Assembly: GCF_029258205.1 (NCBI RefSeq)
Contig: NZ_JARHZJ010000053.1
Coordinates: 1-50,348 of the forward strand
Reading direction: 5' to 3'
Length of the DNA stretch: 50,348 nucleotides
DNA from: Clostridium sp.
Lineage (GTDB): Bacteria > Bacillota > Clostridia > Clostridiales > Clostridiaceae
Shown here: positions 17,020 through 24,797 of the stretch, piece by piece
Layout: the number at the start of each line of letters is the position of its first letter
Numbering within the stretch: position 1 is the first letter of the stretch
Program-made: the position numbers and the translations under genes
Notes under the pieces: generated by a model
Told to the model about the DNA's origin: nothing
Seen by the model: only the letters and a program-made list of their open reading frames with translations
Databases searched by the model: none

Positions 17020-18048
17020 ATGAATAAGATTAGATATAAAGATGAGAAATATTTATGTAGATATGATTTGGATATTAAATTATTTGAAGCTTTAGGATTA
17101 GATATATTTGATTTAAGACCAAATAGAAATGTATTTTTGTTAGATACAAAGCAAGGCAAAAAGATTTTAAAGATGATAAATTATGATGATGATAGATTAA
17201 ACTTCATAATACATTCAACAAATTACTTGAGAGAAAGATATGATGGTATATTAAAAATAAATAAACTTCCAAATGGAAATAGTAAACTCAAGTGGAAGGG
17301 GAATGATTATATATTATTAGACTATTTTGAAGGAACGGAGTTTAATATAGCTAATCCAATAGAATTAGAATTCATAACAGAGGCAGTAGCTAAACTTCAT
17401 AATGCAGGAATAGGTATTCAGGAGGTTACTTCAAATGCAATGAATGAAAAGAATAGTGAGATTTTTAAGTTAAAAGATTATTTCACAAATAGTAAGAAAG
17501 ATTTGGAAAAACTAAAAGGAATAGTAGAGAGATGTAAGTATAAAAACGAATTTGATGAAATATTTATAAAGGAAGTGGATTATCATTTAAATGATGTAAA
17601 AGCCTGTATAGATTTATTAGAAAATAGTAAATATGATGAATTATGTAGCAGTAAAGAAAAAATAACTTTGTGCCATAATGATCTTGCATATCATAATATA
17701 TTATTTAATCAAAATGAAGTAAGTTTTATAGACTTTGATTATTGCAATATAAATCTAAGAGTTATAGATTTATGTGATTTTATAATTAAGAGTATAAAAA
17801 GATTTGGATTTAGTTTAGAAATGTATGATTCAATTATAGAAAAGTATGATAAGTTAAATAACTTATCAAATGAGGAAAAAGAATTAATATATATATATTT
17901 AAGATTCCCACATGATTTTTATACTGTTTCAATGCAATATTATTATAAATTAAAAGATTGGAAATATGAGTCATTCTTAAATAAGTTAGAGAGAAAATTA
18001 GAATACACAAAGGAAAAGGAATTTTTATTAAATCATATAAATAAATAA
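17020..18048 (+). CDS. CotS-family spore coat protein, second paralogue
   Basis: A 342-aa kinase-fold protein with CHNDLAYHNILF (catalytic-loop type) and FIDFDYC near 230-245. It is more diverged than the first copy: the first His of the HHD motif is replaced, reading CHND. It has a clear GGGGAG site before the ATG and is the last gene of the three-gene spore-coat operon. Confidence 0.85.
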   Translation: MNKIRYKDEKYLCRYDLDIKLFEALGLDIFDLRPNRNVFLLDTKQGKKILKMINYDDDRLNFIIHSTNYLRERYDGILKINKLPNGNSKLKWKGNDYILLDYFEGTEFNIANPIELEFITEAVAKLHNAGIGIQEVTSNAMNEKNSEIFKLKDYFTNSKKDLEKLKGIVERCKYKNEFDEIFIKEVDYHLNDVKACIDLLENSKYDELCSSKEKITLCHNDLAYHNILFNQNEVSFIDFDYCNINLRVIDLCDFIIKSIKRFGFSLEMYDSIIEKYDKLNNLSNEEKELIYIYLRFPHDFYTVSMQYYYKLKDWKYESFLNKLERKLEYTKEKEFLLNHINK

Positions 18049-18060
18049 TATGAATCAAGT

Positions 18061-18177
18061 AAAATGTACTGTATAAAATAACTAATAAGACTTATAAATT
18101 AATTTTTAGGATTGATAAATTCTATTAAAGTTTATAAGTTCTATGTTTAAGTTTTCTATACAGTACCTTTTCATTTT
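18061..18177. repeat. Long imperfect inverted repeat between convergent genes
   Basis: The left arm has TACTGTATA (18067-18075) and CTTATAAA (18091-18098); the right arm has TTTATAAG (18131-18138) and TATACAGTA (18157-18165). The outermost AAAATG/CATTTT also pair. This gives a ~117-bp hairpin with internal loops. It may act as a bidirectional terminator for the cotS operon and the glycosyltransferase, or be a degenerate miniature mobile element; I see no flanking target duplication. Confidence 0.55.
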
Positions 18178-18237
18178 AAAATAATAATTTTTTATGAGAT
18201 ATATTAAGATTAAGTTTTTATAAAGTATATTTTAAAT

Positions 18238-19359
18238 TTAAGAAGAAATATGTTTATAGACGTCAAGTGTATTATAAGCAGTTTTTTTCCAATTAAATTT
18301 ACTTGAGTGAGTTATGCCTTTATAAATCATAAGGGAATAGAATTTATGGTTATTTAATAAGATTAGTATATTTTCTTTTATTTCATCAATATCATAAGGA
18401 TTAACTAAAAGAGCAGCATCTTGGCATACTTCAGGCATTGAGGTTAAATTAGATGCTATTACAGGAGTACCACAGGCCATACATTCTATAGGTGGTAATC
18501 CAAAGCCTTCATAAAAAGAAGGATAAACTAAAGCTTTACTAGCGCTATAGAATATAGGCATATCTTTTATAGGAATAAATCCAGTAAAAATAACGGATGA
18601 AGTTAGATTTAACTCATCCACTTTTTTTCTGTAATTTTCATATGAAGGTCCCTTAGTTCCTATAATGACAAGCTTTAAATCTCTTTTATAAGAATTTTTT
18701 ACTAGGTTAAATGCCTCTATAAGTCCTAAAATATTTTTTCTAGGACTAAAACCACCTACATATAATAAAAAATCTGTATCTATACCATAGTGTTTTTTTA
18801 AATATTGAGATGAGTGAAATTTGTTTAATGGAGTATATATTTCTTCAGCGGCCAAATGAGTAACAAATATTTTTTCCCTTGGATAAGAAAAAGTTTTACT
18901 TATATCTTCTTTAGAAAATTTAGAAACTGTAATAATTCCATCTGAGTCATCTAAAATATTTTGTATATTGGCATGAAAAATCTTTAAGAATCTATCACTA
19001 ACTGTATCTGGCATTTTCATGGGTATAATATCATGTAGAGTAACTACAGTCTTTATATCATTAGGTTTAGAAAATCCTATACCATTTTGAGGAATATGAT
19101 ATACATCACCTATAATATTTTCTTTAGGATTTTGAGTATTTATAAATTCCCAAAAGTTTTTTTTATTATTTGTACTTGAAGATAAATAATTAAAGTTAAT
19201 TTTTTTAGGTAATTTTAGAGAGGATGATTGAGGAGTAAGTATGTTATATTCATTTAAAAAATCTATCTGGTGTAGATTATTTATTATTTGATAAGTGTAG
19301 TTACCAATTCCAGTACCGCGATATAAGGTAGCTGCTCTTCCATCAATACATATTTTCAT
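18238..19359 (-). CDS. GT4-family glycosyltransferase, second copy
   Basis: A 373-aa GT-B enzyme with [12 protein letters not shown] at the N-terminus, [23 protein letters not shown] and the donor site [14 protein letters not shown]. It is clearly related to the enzyme at 14033. Its position between CotS paralogues points to glycosylation of spore coat or exosporium material. The ATG has GAAAGGA upstream. The sugar and acceptor are unknown. Confidence 0.88.
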   Translation of the reverse strand: MKICIDGRAATLYRGTGIGNYTYQIINNLHQIDFLNEYNILTPQSSSLKLPKKINFNYLSSSTNNKKNFWEFINTQNPKENIIGDVYHIPQNGIGFSKPNDIKTVVTLHDIIPMKMPDTVSDRFLKIFHANIQNILDDSDGIITVSKFSKEDISKTFSYPREKIFVTHLAAEEIYTPLNKFHSSQYLKKHYGIDTDFLLYVGGFSPRKNILGLIEAFNLVKNSYKRDLKLVIIGTKGPSYENYRKKVDELNLTSSVIFTGFIPIKDMPIFYSASKALVYPSFYEGFGLPPIECMACGTPVIASNLTSMPEVCQDAALLVNPYDIDEIKENILILLNNHKFYSLMIYKGITHSSKFNWKKTAYNTLDVYKHISS

Positions 19360-19467
19360 AGCATATATCCTTTCAGTATAAATATATATTATTATATTTA
19401 TATATAGAATAAAATGTTAATAAAACAAGAGGTTGCTACATATAAATATGGTAGGGGGTGAATAGAT

Positions 19468-20472
19468 ATGATGAGAGAGTTTGAAATAGAAAGACAATTT
19501 GATATTAAAATAGAAAAATTAAAACCTAATAAAGGTGTATATTATTTAAAGAGTAATAAGGGTGATAGATGTTTAAAAAGGATAAATTATGGAACTCAAA
19601 AACTTCTTTTTGTTTATGGAGCAAAAGAGCATTTAGCTAAAAATGGATTTGAACATATAGATAGATATTTCTTAAATATTGAGAATGAACCTTATGCTCT
19701 AGTAAATGAGGATTTATATACTCTTTCAAATTGGATAAAAGGAAGAGAGTGTGATTTTACTAATATAGAAGAGGTAAAATTAGCTGCTAAAAAGTTAGCT
19801 GAATTACATGAAGCTAGCAAGGGATACGATCCACCAGAAAACTCAAAATTAAAAAGTGACTTAGGAAGATGGCCATATCTTATGGAGAAGAGAGGCAAAG
19901 CCTTAGAAAAAATGAGAGGTATGGCTAGAAAGAAGAATTTAAAAAAAGATTTTGACATTATTTATATAACAAATGTTGATTTTTATAAGGAGTTAGCAAT
20001 AAGAGCCACAAAAATATTAAATAATTCAAAGTATTTAAGTTTATGTGAAGAAGCAGAGGCTGAGAAGGTATTTTGTCATCATGATTATACTTATCACAAT
20101 ATAATAATTGGAGATGATAATGAAGTATATATAATAGACTTTGATTATTGTAAAAGAGAAATAAGAACATATGATATAGCTAACTTTATGAAGAAGGTTT
20201 TAAAAAGAGTAGATTGGAATATTGAATATGCAGAGGCTATAATAGATGCTTATAATACAGTAAGTCCATTAAGAGAAGAAGAATACGAGGTCTTATATGC
20301 ATACTTATTATTCCCACAGAGATATTGGAGACTTGCAAATAGATATTATTACAATGAAGTTATGTGGGGACAAAATATTTTTATAAATAAAATAAAAAAC
20401 ATAATTAATGAGAAAGAAAGTTATATGAAATTTATTGAAGAATTTAAAAATAAATATAATCAAGTTGGATAA
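19468..20472 (+). CDS. CotS-family spore coat protein, third paralogue
   Basis: A 334-aa kinase-fold protein with FCHHDYTYHNIII and YIIDFDYC, closest in motif to the first copy. It begins ATGATG; the first ATG has AGGGGGTG at seven bases, so it is chosen. It is divergent from the second glycosyltransferase. Upstream, a CATATAAA segment near 19438 weakly resembles a sigma-E -10, but the match is not good enough to call. Confidence 0.86.
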   Translation: MMREFEIERQFDIKIEKLKPNKGVYYLKSNKGDRCLKRINYGTQKLLFVYGAKEHLAKNGFEHIDRYFLNIENEPYALVNEDLYTLSNWIKGRECDFTNIEEVKLAAKKLAELHEASKGYDPPENSKLKSDLGRWPYLMEKRGKALEKMRGMARKKNLKKDFDIIYITNVDFYKELAIRATKILNNSKYLSLCEEAEAEKVFCHHDYTYHNIIIGDDNEVYIIDFDYCKREIRTYDIANFMKKVLKRVDWNIEYAEAIIDAYNTVSPLREEEYEVLYAYLLFPQRYWRLANRYYYNEVMWGQNIFINKIKNIINEKESYMKFIEEFKNKYNQVG

Positions 20473-20482
20473 TGATGCTTTA

Positions 20483-20515
20483 GGTGCCTAATAATTAGGC
20501 ACCATTTTTTATTTG
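20483..20515 (+). terminator. Terminator of the third cotS-like gene
   Basis: Perfect 9-bp stem GGTGCCTAA (20483-20491) / TTAGGCACC (20495-20503), loop TAA, followed by ATTTTTTATTT. Confidence 0.93.
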
Positions 20516-20604
20516 AATTTAAATATTAATTTCATGAAATTTTTAATATATATTTTTGATTTAAACATAGAAAACAATAAATTAGCTAGTAATATATAAT
20601 CAGA

Positions 20605-20632
20605 ACAATTACCAATAAATCTTCATATTATG
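20605..20632 (+). promoter_or_regulatory. Predicted sigma-K promoter of yabG
   Basis: AC (20605-20606), 17 bases, CATATTATG (20624-20632), one mismatch from CATANNNTA. In Bacillus subtilis yabG is a sigma-K gene, which supports the call. Confidence 0.45.
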
Positions 20633-20664
20633 ATAATAGGATTATATAAGTTAGGAGAAAGTAT

Positions 20665-21546
20665 ATGAAAGTTGGAGATTTAGTAGTAAGAAAATCATAT
20701 AGTAAAGATATAACTTTTAAAATTATAGATATTAAATATAATGAAAATGAAATAACTTATATTTTAAAGGGACTTCACATAAGAATAATAGCTGATTCTC
20801 AGGAGGAGGATTTAGAAAAAGTTGATGATGACTTTGCTGGAGACAAAGATAAGTCTTTTGATTCTAAAATCAATGATATCATTAAAAAAGTAATTTTGAG
20901 TAGAGAACAGAAAAATAATCAATTGATTACGAGAGTAAATGAAGAAGATAATTTAAATAGGATAGAAAAAGGATTGGTATTTGGAAGACCTGGAAGAATA
21001 CTTCATATAGATGGAGATCCATCATACATGGAAACTTGCTTAAAGGTGTATAAGCAATTAAATTTAAATGCTATAGGAATATCAATATTTGAAAGAGAAC
21101 AACCTTTAAAAATTTTATCTTTAGTTAAGAAATATAATCCAGATATAGTTGTATTAACTGGCCATGATGGTGTTCTTAAAGATTCAAAAGGAATGCTTGA
21201 TTTAAACAATTATAGAAACTCAAAATATTTTATTGAGTCTGTAAAAATTTTAAGAAATTATAATTCAAGTTATGATGAGCTTGTTATTTTTGCTGGAGCT
21301 TGTCAATCTTGCTATGAAAGTATTTTAGAAGCAGGTGCTAATTTTGCAAGTTCACCTAATAGAGTTCTTATACATTGTTTAGATCCTGTTTTAGTATGTG
21401 AAAGAGTTGCTTACACTAGGATAGATGAAATTGTATCAATAAAAGATGTTATAGAAAATACAATAACTGGAATAAAGGGCGTTGGTGGATTACAAACTAG
21501 AGGAAAATATAGAGAAGGTTATCCAAAATCCCTATATTTAAATTAA
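20665..21546 (+). CDS. yabG: Sporulation-specific protease YabG
   Basis: A 293-aa protein matching the YabG family throughout, beginning MKVGDLVVRKSY and with HIDGDPSYME, VVLTGHDG and FAGACQSCYES. YabG is a cysteine-type peptidase that trims coat proteins during late spore maturation. It lies directly upstream of veg, the same order as in Bacillus. GGAGAA lies before the ATG. Full length for the family. Confidence 0.95.
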   Translation: MKVGDLVVRKSYSKDITFKIIDIKYNENEITYILKGLHIRIIADSQEEDLEKVDDDFAGDKDKSFDSKINDIIKKVILSREQKNNQLITRVNEEDNLNRIEKGLVFGRPGRILHIDGDPSYMETCLKVYKQLNLNAIGISIFEREQPLKILSLVKKYNPDIVVLTGHDGVLKDSKGMLDLNNYRNSKYFIESVKILRNYNSSYDELVIFAGACQSCYESILEAGANFASSPNRVLIHCLDPVLVCERVAYTRIDEIVSIKDVIENTITGIKGVGGLQTRGKYREGYPKSLYLN

Positions 21547-21615
21547 TAGAATAAAATAAGTAATTTAAGTTAATAATATAATTGGATGTTTTAGTTTAAA
21601 TATAGTATATTTTTA

Positions 21616-21684
21616 TTGACAAAACATGGTTTTATATAGTAAAATAATTTATTTATTGAAAAAATATCCCCTTTAGTGTATAAT
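21616..21684 (+). promoter_or_regulatory. Tandem sigma-A promoters of veg
   Basis: Upstream promoter: TTGACA (21616-21621), 18 bases, TAAAAT (21640-21645). Downstream promoter: TTGAAA (21656-21661), 17 bases, TATAAT (21679-21684). Both fit the vegetative consensus; the second is near perfect. veg is known as a strongly transcribed gene in Bacillus. Confidence 0.7.
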
Positions 21685-21708
21685 ATATAGTAGAAAGAGG
21701 GTGTTAAA

Positions 21709-21945
21709 ATGAGTACCAGACTTACATTGAATTCCATCAGAAAAACCATAGAAGATCACGTAGGTGAGAAAGTTAAGCTAAGAGCTAATGGTGGAAGAAA
21801 AAAGATTTTGGAAAATGAAGGAATACTAGAAAGTGTTCATCCAAGTATTTTTGTAGTTAGATTACAAAAGGACACCCAAAGGAAAGTGACATACAGTTAT
21901 TCAGATGTACTTACAAAAACGGTTCAACTAGATTTTGTTGGTTAA
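21709..21945 (+). CDS. veg: Veg protein
   Basis: A 78-aa protein of the Veg family (LNSIRKTIEDHVGEKVKLRA, then GRKK and VTYSYSDVLTKTV). A small SH3-like beta protein that in Bacillus affects biofilm matrix genes and spore outgrowth; the mechanism is not settled. Strong ribosome site (AAAGAGGGTG) and strong tandem promoters suggest high expression. Monocistronic, ending at its own terminator. Confidence 0.95.
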   Translation: MSTRLTLNSIRKTIEDHVGEKVKLRANGGRKKILENEGILESVHPSIFVVRLQKDTQRKVTYSYSDVLTKTVQLDFVG

Positions 21946-21948
21946 ATA

Positions 21949-21984
21949 AAAAAGTTAGCTAATATATTAGCTAACTTTTTTTTG
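21949..21984 (+). terminator. Terminator of veg
   Basis: AAAAGTTAGCTAAT pairs with ATTAGCTAACTTTT around a two-base loop, then runs into T residues. Confidence 0.93.
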
Positions 21985-21998
21985 TTTATTTATTTAAC

Positions 21999-22086
21999 AA
22001 AAAAAAGAAAGATGGTGGGTTTCCATCTTTCAACTATGGTATAAAAGGGTATTGAGAATTTATGAGAGGTTATATGGTCAATAACC
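21999..22086 (-). ncRNA. Candidate small RNA between veg and sipL
   Basis: On the minus strand a promoter reads TTGACA (complement of 22116-22121), exactly 17 bases, TATTAT (complement of 22093-22098). Transcription should start near 22086. About 55 bases downstream of it a perfect 9-bp hairpin GAAAGATGG / CCATCTTTC (22007-22015 with 22023-22031) is followed by eight U (22006 down to 21999), a textbook intrinsic terminator. The predicted RNA is about 88 nt with a 5' hairpin GGUUAU / AUAACC, a long single-stranded pyrimidine-rich middle containing CCUCUC and ACCCUUUU, and the terminator. It has no credible open reading frame. Expression is inferred. Confidence 0.6.
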
Positions 22087-22092
22087 ATCTTT

Positions 22093-22121
22093 ATAATACG
22101 ACATATTTTTCAGTATGTCAA
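22093..22121 (-). promoter_or_regulatory. Promoter of the candidate small RNA
   Basis: Minus strand TTGACA, 17-bp spacer, TATTAT. One base from the ideal sigma-A promoter and the only strong promoter facing this terminator. Confidence 0.65.
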
Positions 22122-22240
22122 TACTTTTAATAAAAAATGTCGAAAAAAGATGAGTTTTTTTTAATTTTATTTTAAAAAATTGTGTAAACGTTTATGAAAT
22201 ATGGTTTCAAATAAAAAAATAAATAAAGTATAAATAAGAA

Positions 22241-22269
22241 GAATTATCATAAATAAAGTATCATACATA
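22241..22269 (+). promoter_or_regulatory. Predicted sigma-E promoter of sipL
   Basis: GAATTAT (22241-22247), 14 bases, CATACATA (22262-22269). The spacing and the CATACA core match the early mother-cell sigma-E pattern; the -35 match is partial. Confidence 0.45.
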
Positions 22270-22305
22270 TATATTATAGTATTAGATTATTTAGGAGGGA
22301 TACAT

Positions 22306-23868
22306 TTGGTTAATTTAGATATTATTAAAGAAAGTATTGGGTTTGAGAAGGTATTAAGTGAAAACTCTTTAGATATACCATTTAGAGAAGAATACTTAAT
22401 ACCAGATACTCAACCAGATGTTTATGACGTACTTTCAGTTGATACTAAGGTTTATACACTTAATAGAGAAGTTCAAAATGATAGAGTATTATTAGAATAT
22501 GAAATTGAATGTAATGTTATGTACTTAGCTAGAGAAGAAGAAGGTTTAGGAATAAATAGTGTTGTTTATAAAGAAAAAAATTCTAGCTTTATTGATATAG
22601 CTGGGGCTGAACATAGTATGATTTGTGATATGGAATGTGATTTTGAACATATGGATGCGAACATAATCAATGAAAGAAAGATAAGAGTAGAAGGGAAACT
22701 AAGAACAAAATATAAGGTTTATAAAGAAGAAAAAATAGATGTTGTTAAAGAATTAGATGGTTTGGGTGATTTACAAATAAAAAGAAAACCAGAAAGTATA
22801 GAAAAAAATATAACAAATATGGTTTGTTCCATGAGTGGAGAATTATCTATAAATGTAGGTATGGATAAGCCTCAAATAGGAAAAATAATAAAATGTGGAT
22901 ATATGCTTCATAGACAAGAGATAAAATTAGGGGAAGATAAAGTACAAGCTTCTTGCTTAGCTAAAATTAATGTTCTTTATAGAGCTTATGATTCTAGGGA
23001 AGTTGTAGCTTTAGAAGAGGATTTATATTTATCTAATGATGAAGAAGTTGTAGGTGTAAATTCAGATATGAATTGTAATGGGTATTTTGAAATAAAAGGT
23101 CATGATGTGAAAATTTCTCAAAATGATTTAGGGGAAAGTAGAATAATAGATGTTAATTTATTTGTTGATGCAAATGTTGCAATATCAAAATTAGAATTTG
23201 CAGAAATAGTTGAAGATTTATATTCACCAACACAAAATGTAATGCCATTAAATGAAGTTTGCAAGATTAATATGTGTGTTAGTGAAAATTCAAATGAATC
23301 AGTAATAAAAGGAAATTTAGATCTAGGAAAAATTGGAGGAGATGCTACTCAAACAGTTGATTGCAAAGGTAAAATAGTAGATATGGAAAGCTATTTTATG
23401 GATCAAAAGGTTGTTGTAAAAGGTAATTTAGCTGTTGAATCAATATACAAGACAACTGATGAAGAAAAGGGACTTAATAAAGTAAATGGAGAAATTCCTT
23501 TTGAAGTTGCTTTAGATATGCCAAATTCTCAGTCTGGTATGACTTTTGATACTAAGGCAAATCTAGAAGATTTACAATGTAGTATAGAGGGAAATAGTTT
23601 AGCTGTTAAAGCTGTAGTATATTTTTATGCTAAATGTTCAGATATGTTTGATAAAGAATATGTTAAAGATATTGAACAAAATGATGAGACTGTTGAAAAG
23701 AACGCATCTATTACTATATATACAATTCAAAAAGGAGATACTTTATGGTGTTTAGCAAAAAAATATAAGACAACAATAGATACTTTAGTTAAATTAAACG
23801 ATATAGAAAATCCAGATTATATATATGCTGGAGATAAAATTATGATTCCTGGAAGAGTAGTTTTATAA
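22306..23868 (+). CDS. sipL: Spore morphogenesis protein SipL (DUF3794 repeats + LysM)
   Basis: A 520-aa protein with repeated DUF3794 units over about 30-460 (for example LIPDTQPDVYDVLSVD near 31 and repeats of the INVLYRAYDS kind) and one C-terminal LysM domain (about 473-518, YTIQKGDTLWCLAKKY). This matches SipL of Clostridioides difficile, which binds SpoIVA to start coat assembly at the forespore. It starts with TTG at 22306, with AGGAGGG five bases upstream. A sigma-E-like promoter lies just before. Confidence 0.9.
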   Translation: MVNLDIIKESIGFEKVLSENSLDIPFREEYLIPDTQPDVYDVLSVDTKVYTLNREVQNDRVLLEYEIECNVMYLAREEEGLGINSVVYKEKNSSFIDIAGAEHSMICDMECDFEHMDANIINERKIRVEGKLRTKYKVYKEEKIDVVKELDGLGDLQIKRKPESIEKNITNMVCSMSGELSINVGMDKPQIGKIIKCGYMLHRQEIKLGEDKVQASCLAKINVLYRAYDSREVVALEEDLYLSNDEEVVGVNSDMNCNGYFEIKGHDVKISQNDLGESRIIDVNLFVDANVAISKLEFAEIVEDLYSPTQNVMPLNEVCKINMCVSENSNESVIKGNLDLGKIGGDATQTVDCKGKIVDMESYFMDQKVVVKGNLAVESIYKTTDEEKGLNKVNGEIPFEVALDMPNSQSGMTFDTKANLEDLQCSIEGNSLAVKAVVYFYAKCSDMFDKEYVKDIEQNDETVEKNASITIYTIQKGDTLWCLAKKYKTTIDTLVKLNDIENPDYIYAGDKIMIPGRVVL

Positions 23869-23870
23869 AA

Positions 23871-23912
23871 AAAAGAGTTTTACGATATTATTTCGTAAAA
23901 CTCTTTTTTTTA
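23871..23912 (+). terminator. Terminator of sipL
   Basis: Perfect 15-bp stem AAAAGAGTTTTACGA (23871-23885) / TCGTAAAACTCTTTT (23893-23907), followed by more T. Confidence 0.93.
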
Positions 23913-23969
23913 TGAATAAATATAAGTTTTATGGTAAAAATAAGAAATGCATGATTTGAGGTGAATAAT

Positions 23970-24797
23970 TTGAAAAGTAGTAGCAAAAAAAATTTAATAA
24001 TAATAGGTGGAGCAGAAGATAAGAAAGGGGATAAGATTATATTAAATTTTGTAGCAGATAAATTTAAAGAATCTGAAGGAATTATGTTGATTGCAACTAT
24101 AGCTACAGAATCACCTAATATAGTAATAGAACAGTATAAAAACATATTTTCAAGTATGGGGATAAGAGAGATTAAGGAACTTCGTGTTATAGAGAGAGAG
24201 GAAGCTTTTGATGAAAATAATATTTCTTTAGTAAATGACGCTTCAGTAATATTTTTTACTGGAGGAGATCAGCTTAGAATAACTAGTTTAATTGGTGGAA
24301 CTCCTCTTTATGATACATTACAAAAAAGAAGTAATGATGGATGCTACTTTGTAGGAACATCAGCAGGAGCTTCTGTTATGAGTGATGTTATGATAGTTGG
24401 TGGAGAAGAAGAGGAGTCACCTAAAAAGAGTACATTAAATATGTCAGCAGGACTAGGTTTAATTAAAAATACTCTTATAGATCAACACTTTGCTCAAAGA
24501 GGAAGGATAGGTAGATTATTATCAGGAGTTTGCCAAAATCCTGAAGTTTTAGGGGTAGGGATAGATGAAGACACTGCTATAGTAATTAATGATGATGAAT
24601 TAACTGTAATTGGTAGTGGGGCAGTTTATTTTGTAGATGGAAGAAATATTGAATATACAAATGTATCTGAGAAAAGACAAGATGAGGTGTTTAGTATATT
24701 TAATATAAAGTTACATGTACTAACAGCAGGCAAAAAAATGAATTTATCAACTAGGGTGCCTTTTGAGGAGGAAAGAAATAAAAATGAAGATAAATAA
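23970..24797 (+). CDS. cphB: Cyanophycinase CphB
   Basis: A 275-aa serine peptidase-like enzyme of family S51. It has the opening LIIIGGAEDKKGDK, FFTGGDQLRI and the nucleophile motif GTSAGASVMSD. CphB degrades cyanophycin (Arg-Asp polymer) to beta-Asp-Arg dipeptides. The start is the TTG at 23970, with GAGGTG correctly spaced; a GTG nine bases earlier lies inside that site and is less likely. The end overlaps the cphA start by 14 bases, so the two are translationally coupled. Confidence 0.94.
   Translation: MKSSSKKNLIIIGGAEDKKGDKIILNFVADKFKESEGIMLIATIATESPNIVIEQYKNIFSSMGIREIKELRVIEREEAFDENNISLVNDASVIFFTGGDQLRITSLIGGTPLYDTLQKRSNDGCYFVGTSAGASVMSDVMIVGGEEEESPKKSTLNMSAGLGLIKNTLIDQHFAQRGRIGRLLSGVCQNPEVLGVGIDEDTAIVINDDELTVIGSGAVYFVDGRNIEYTNVSEKRQDEVFSIFNIKLHVLTAGKKMNLSTRVPFEEERNKNEDK

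Noticed and set aside
19438..19447. Sigma-E or sigma-K box before the third cotS-like gene
   Set aside because: CATATAAA matches neither -10 pattern well and the spacing to a possible -35 is off.
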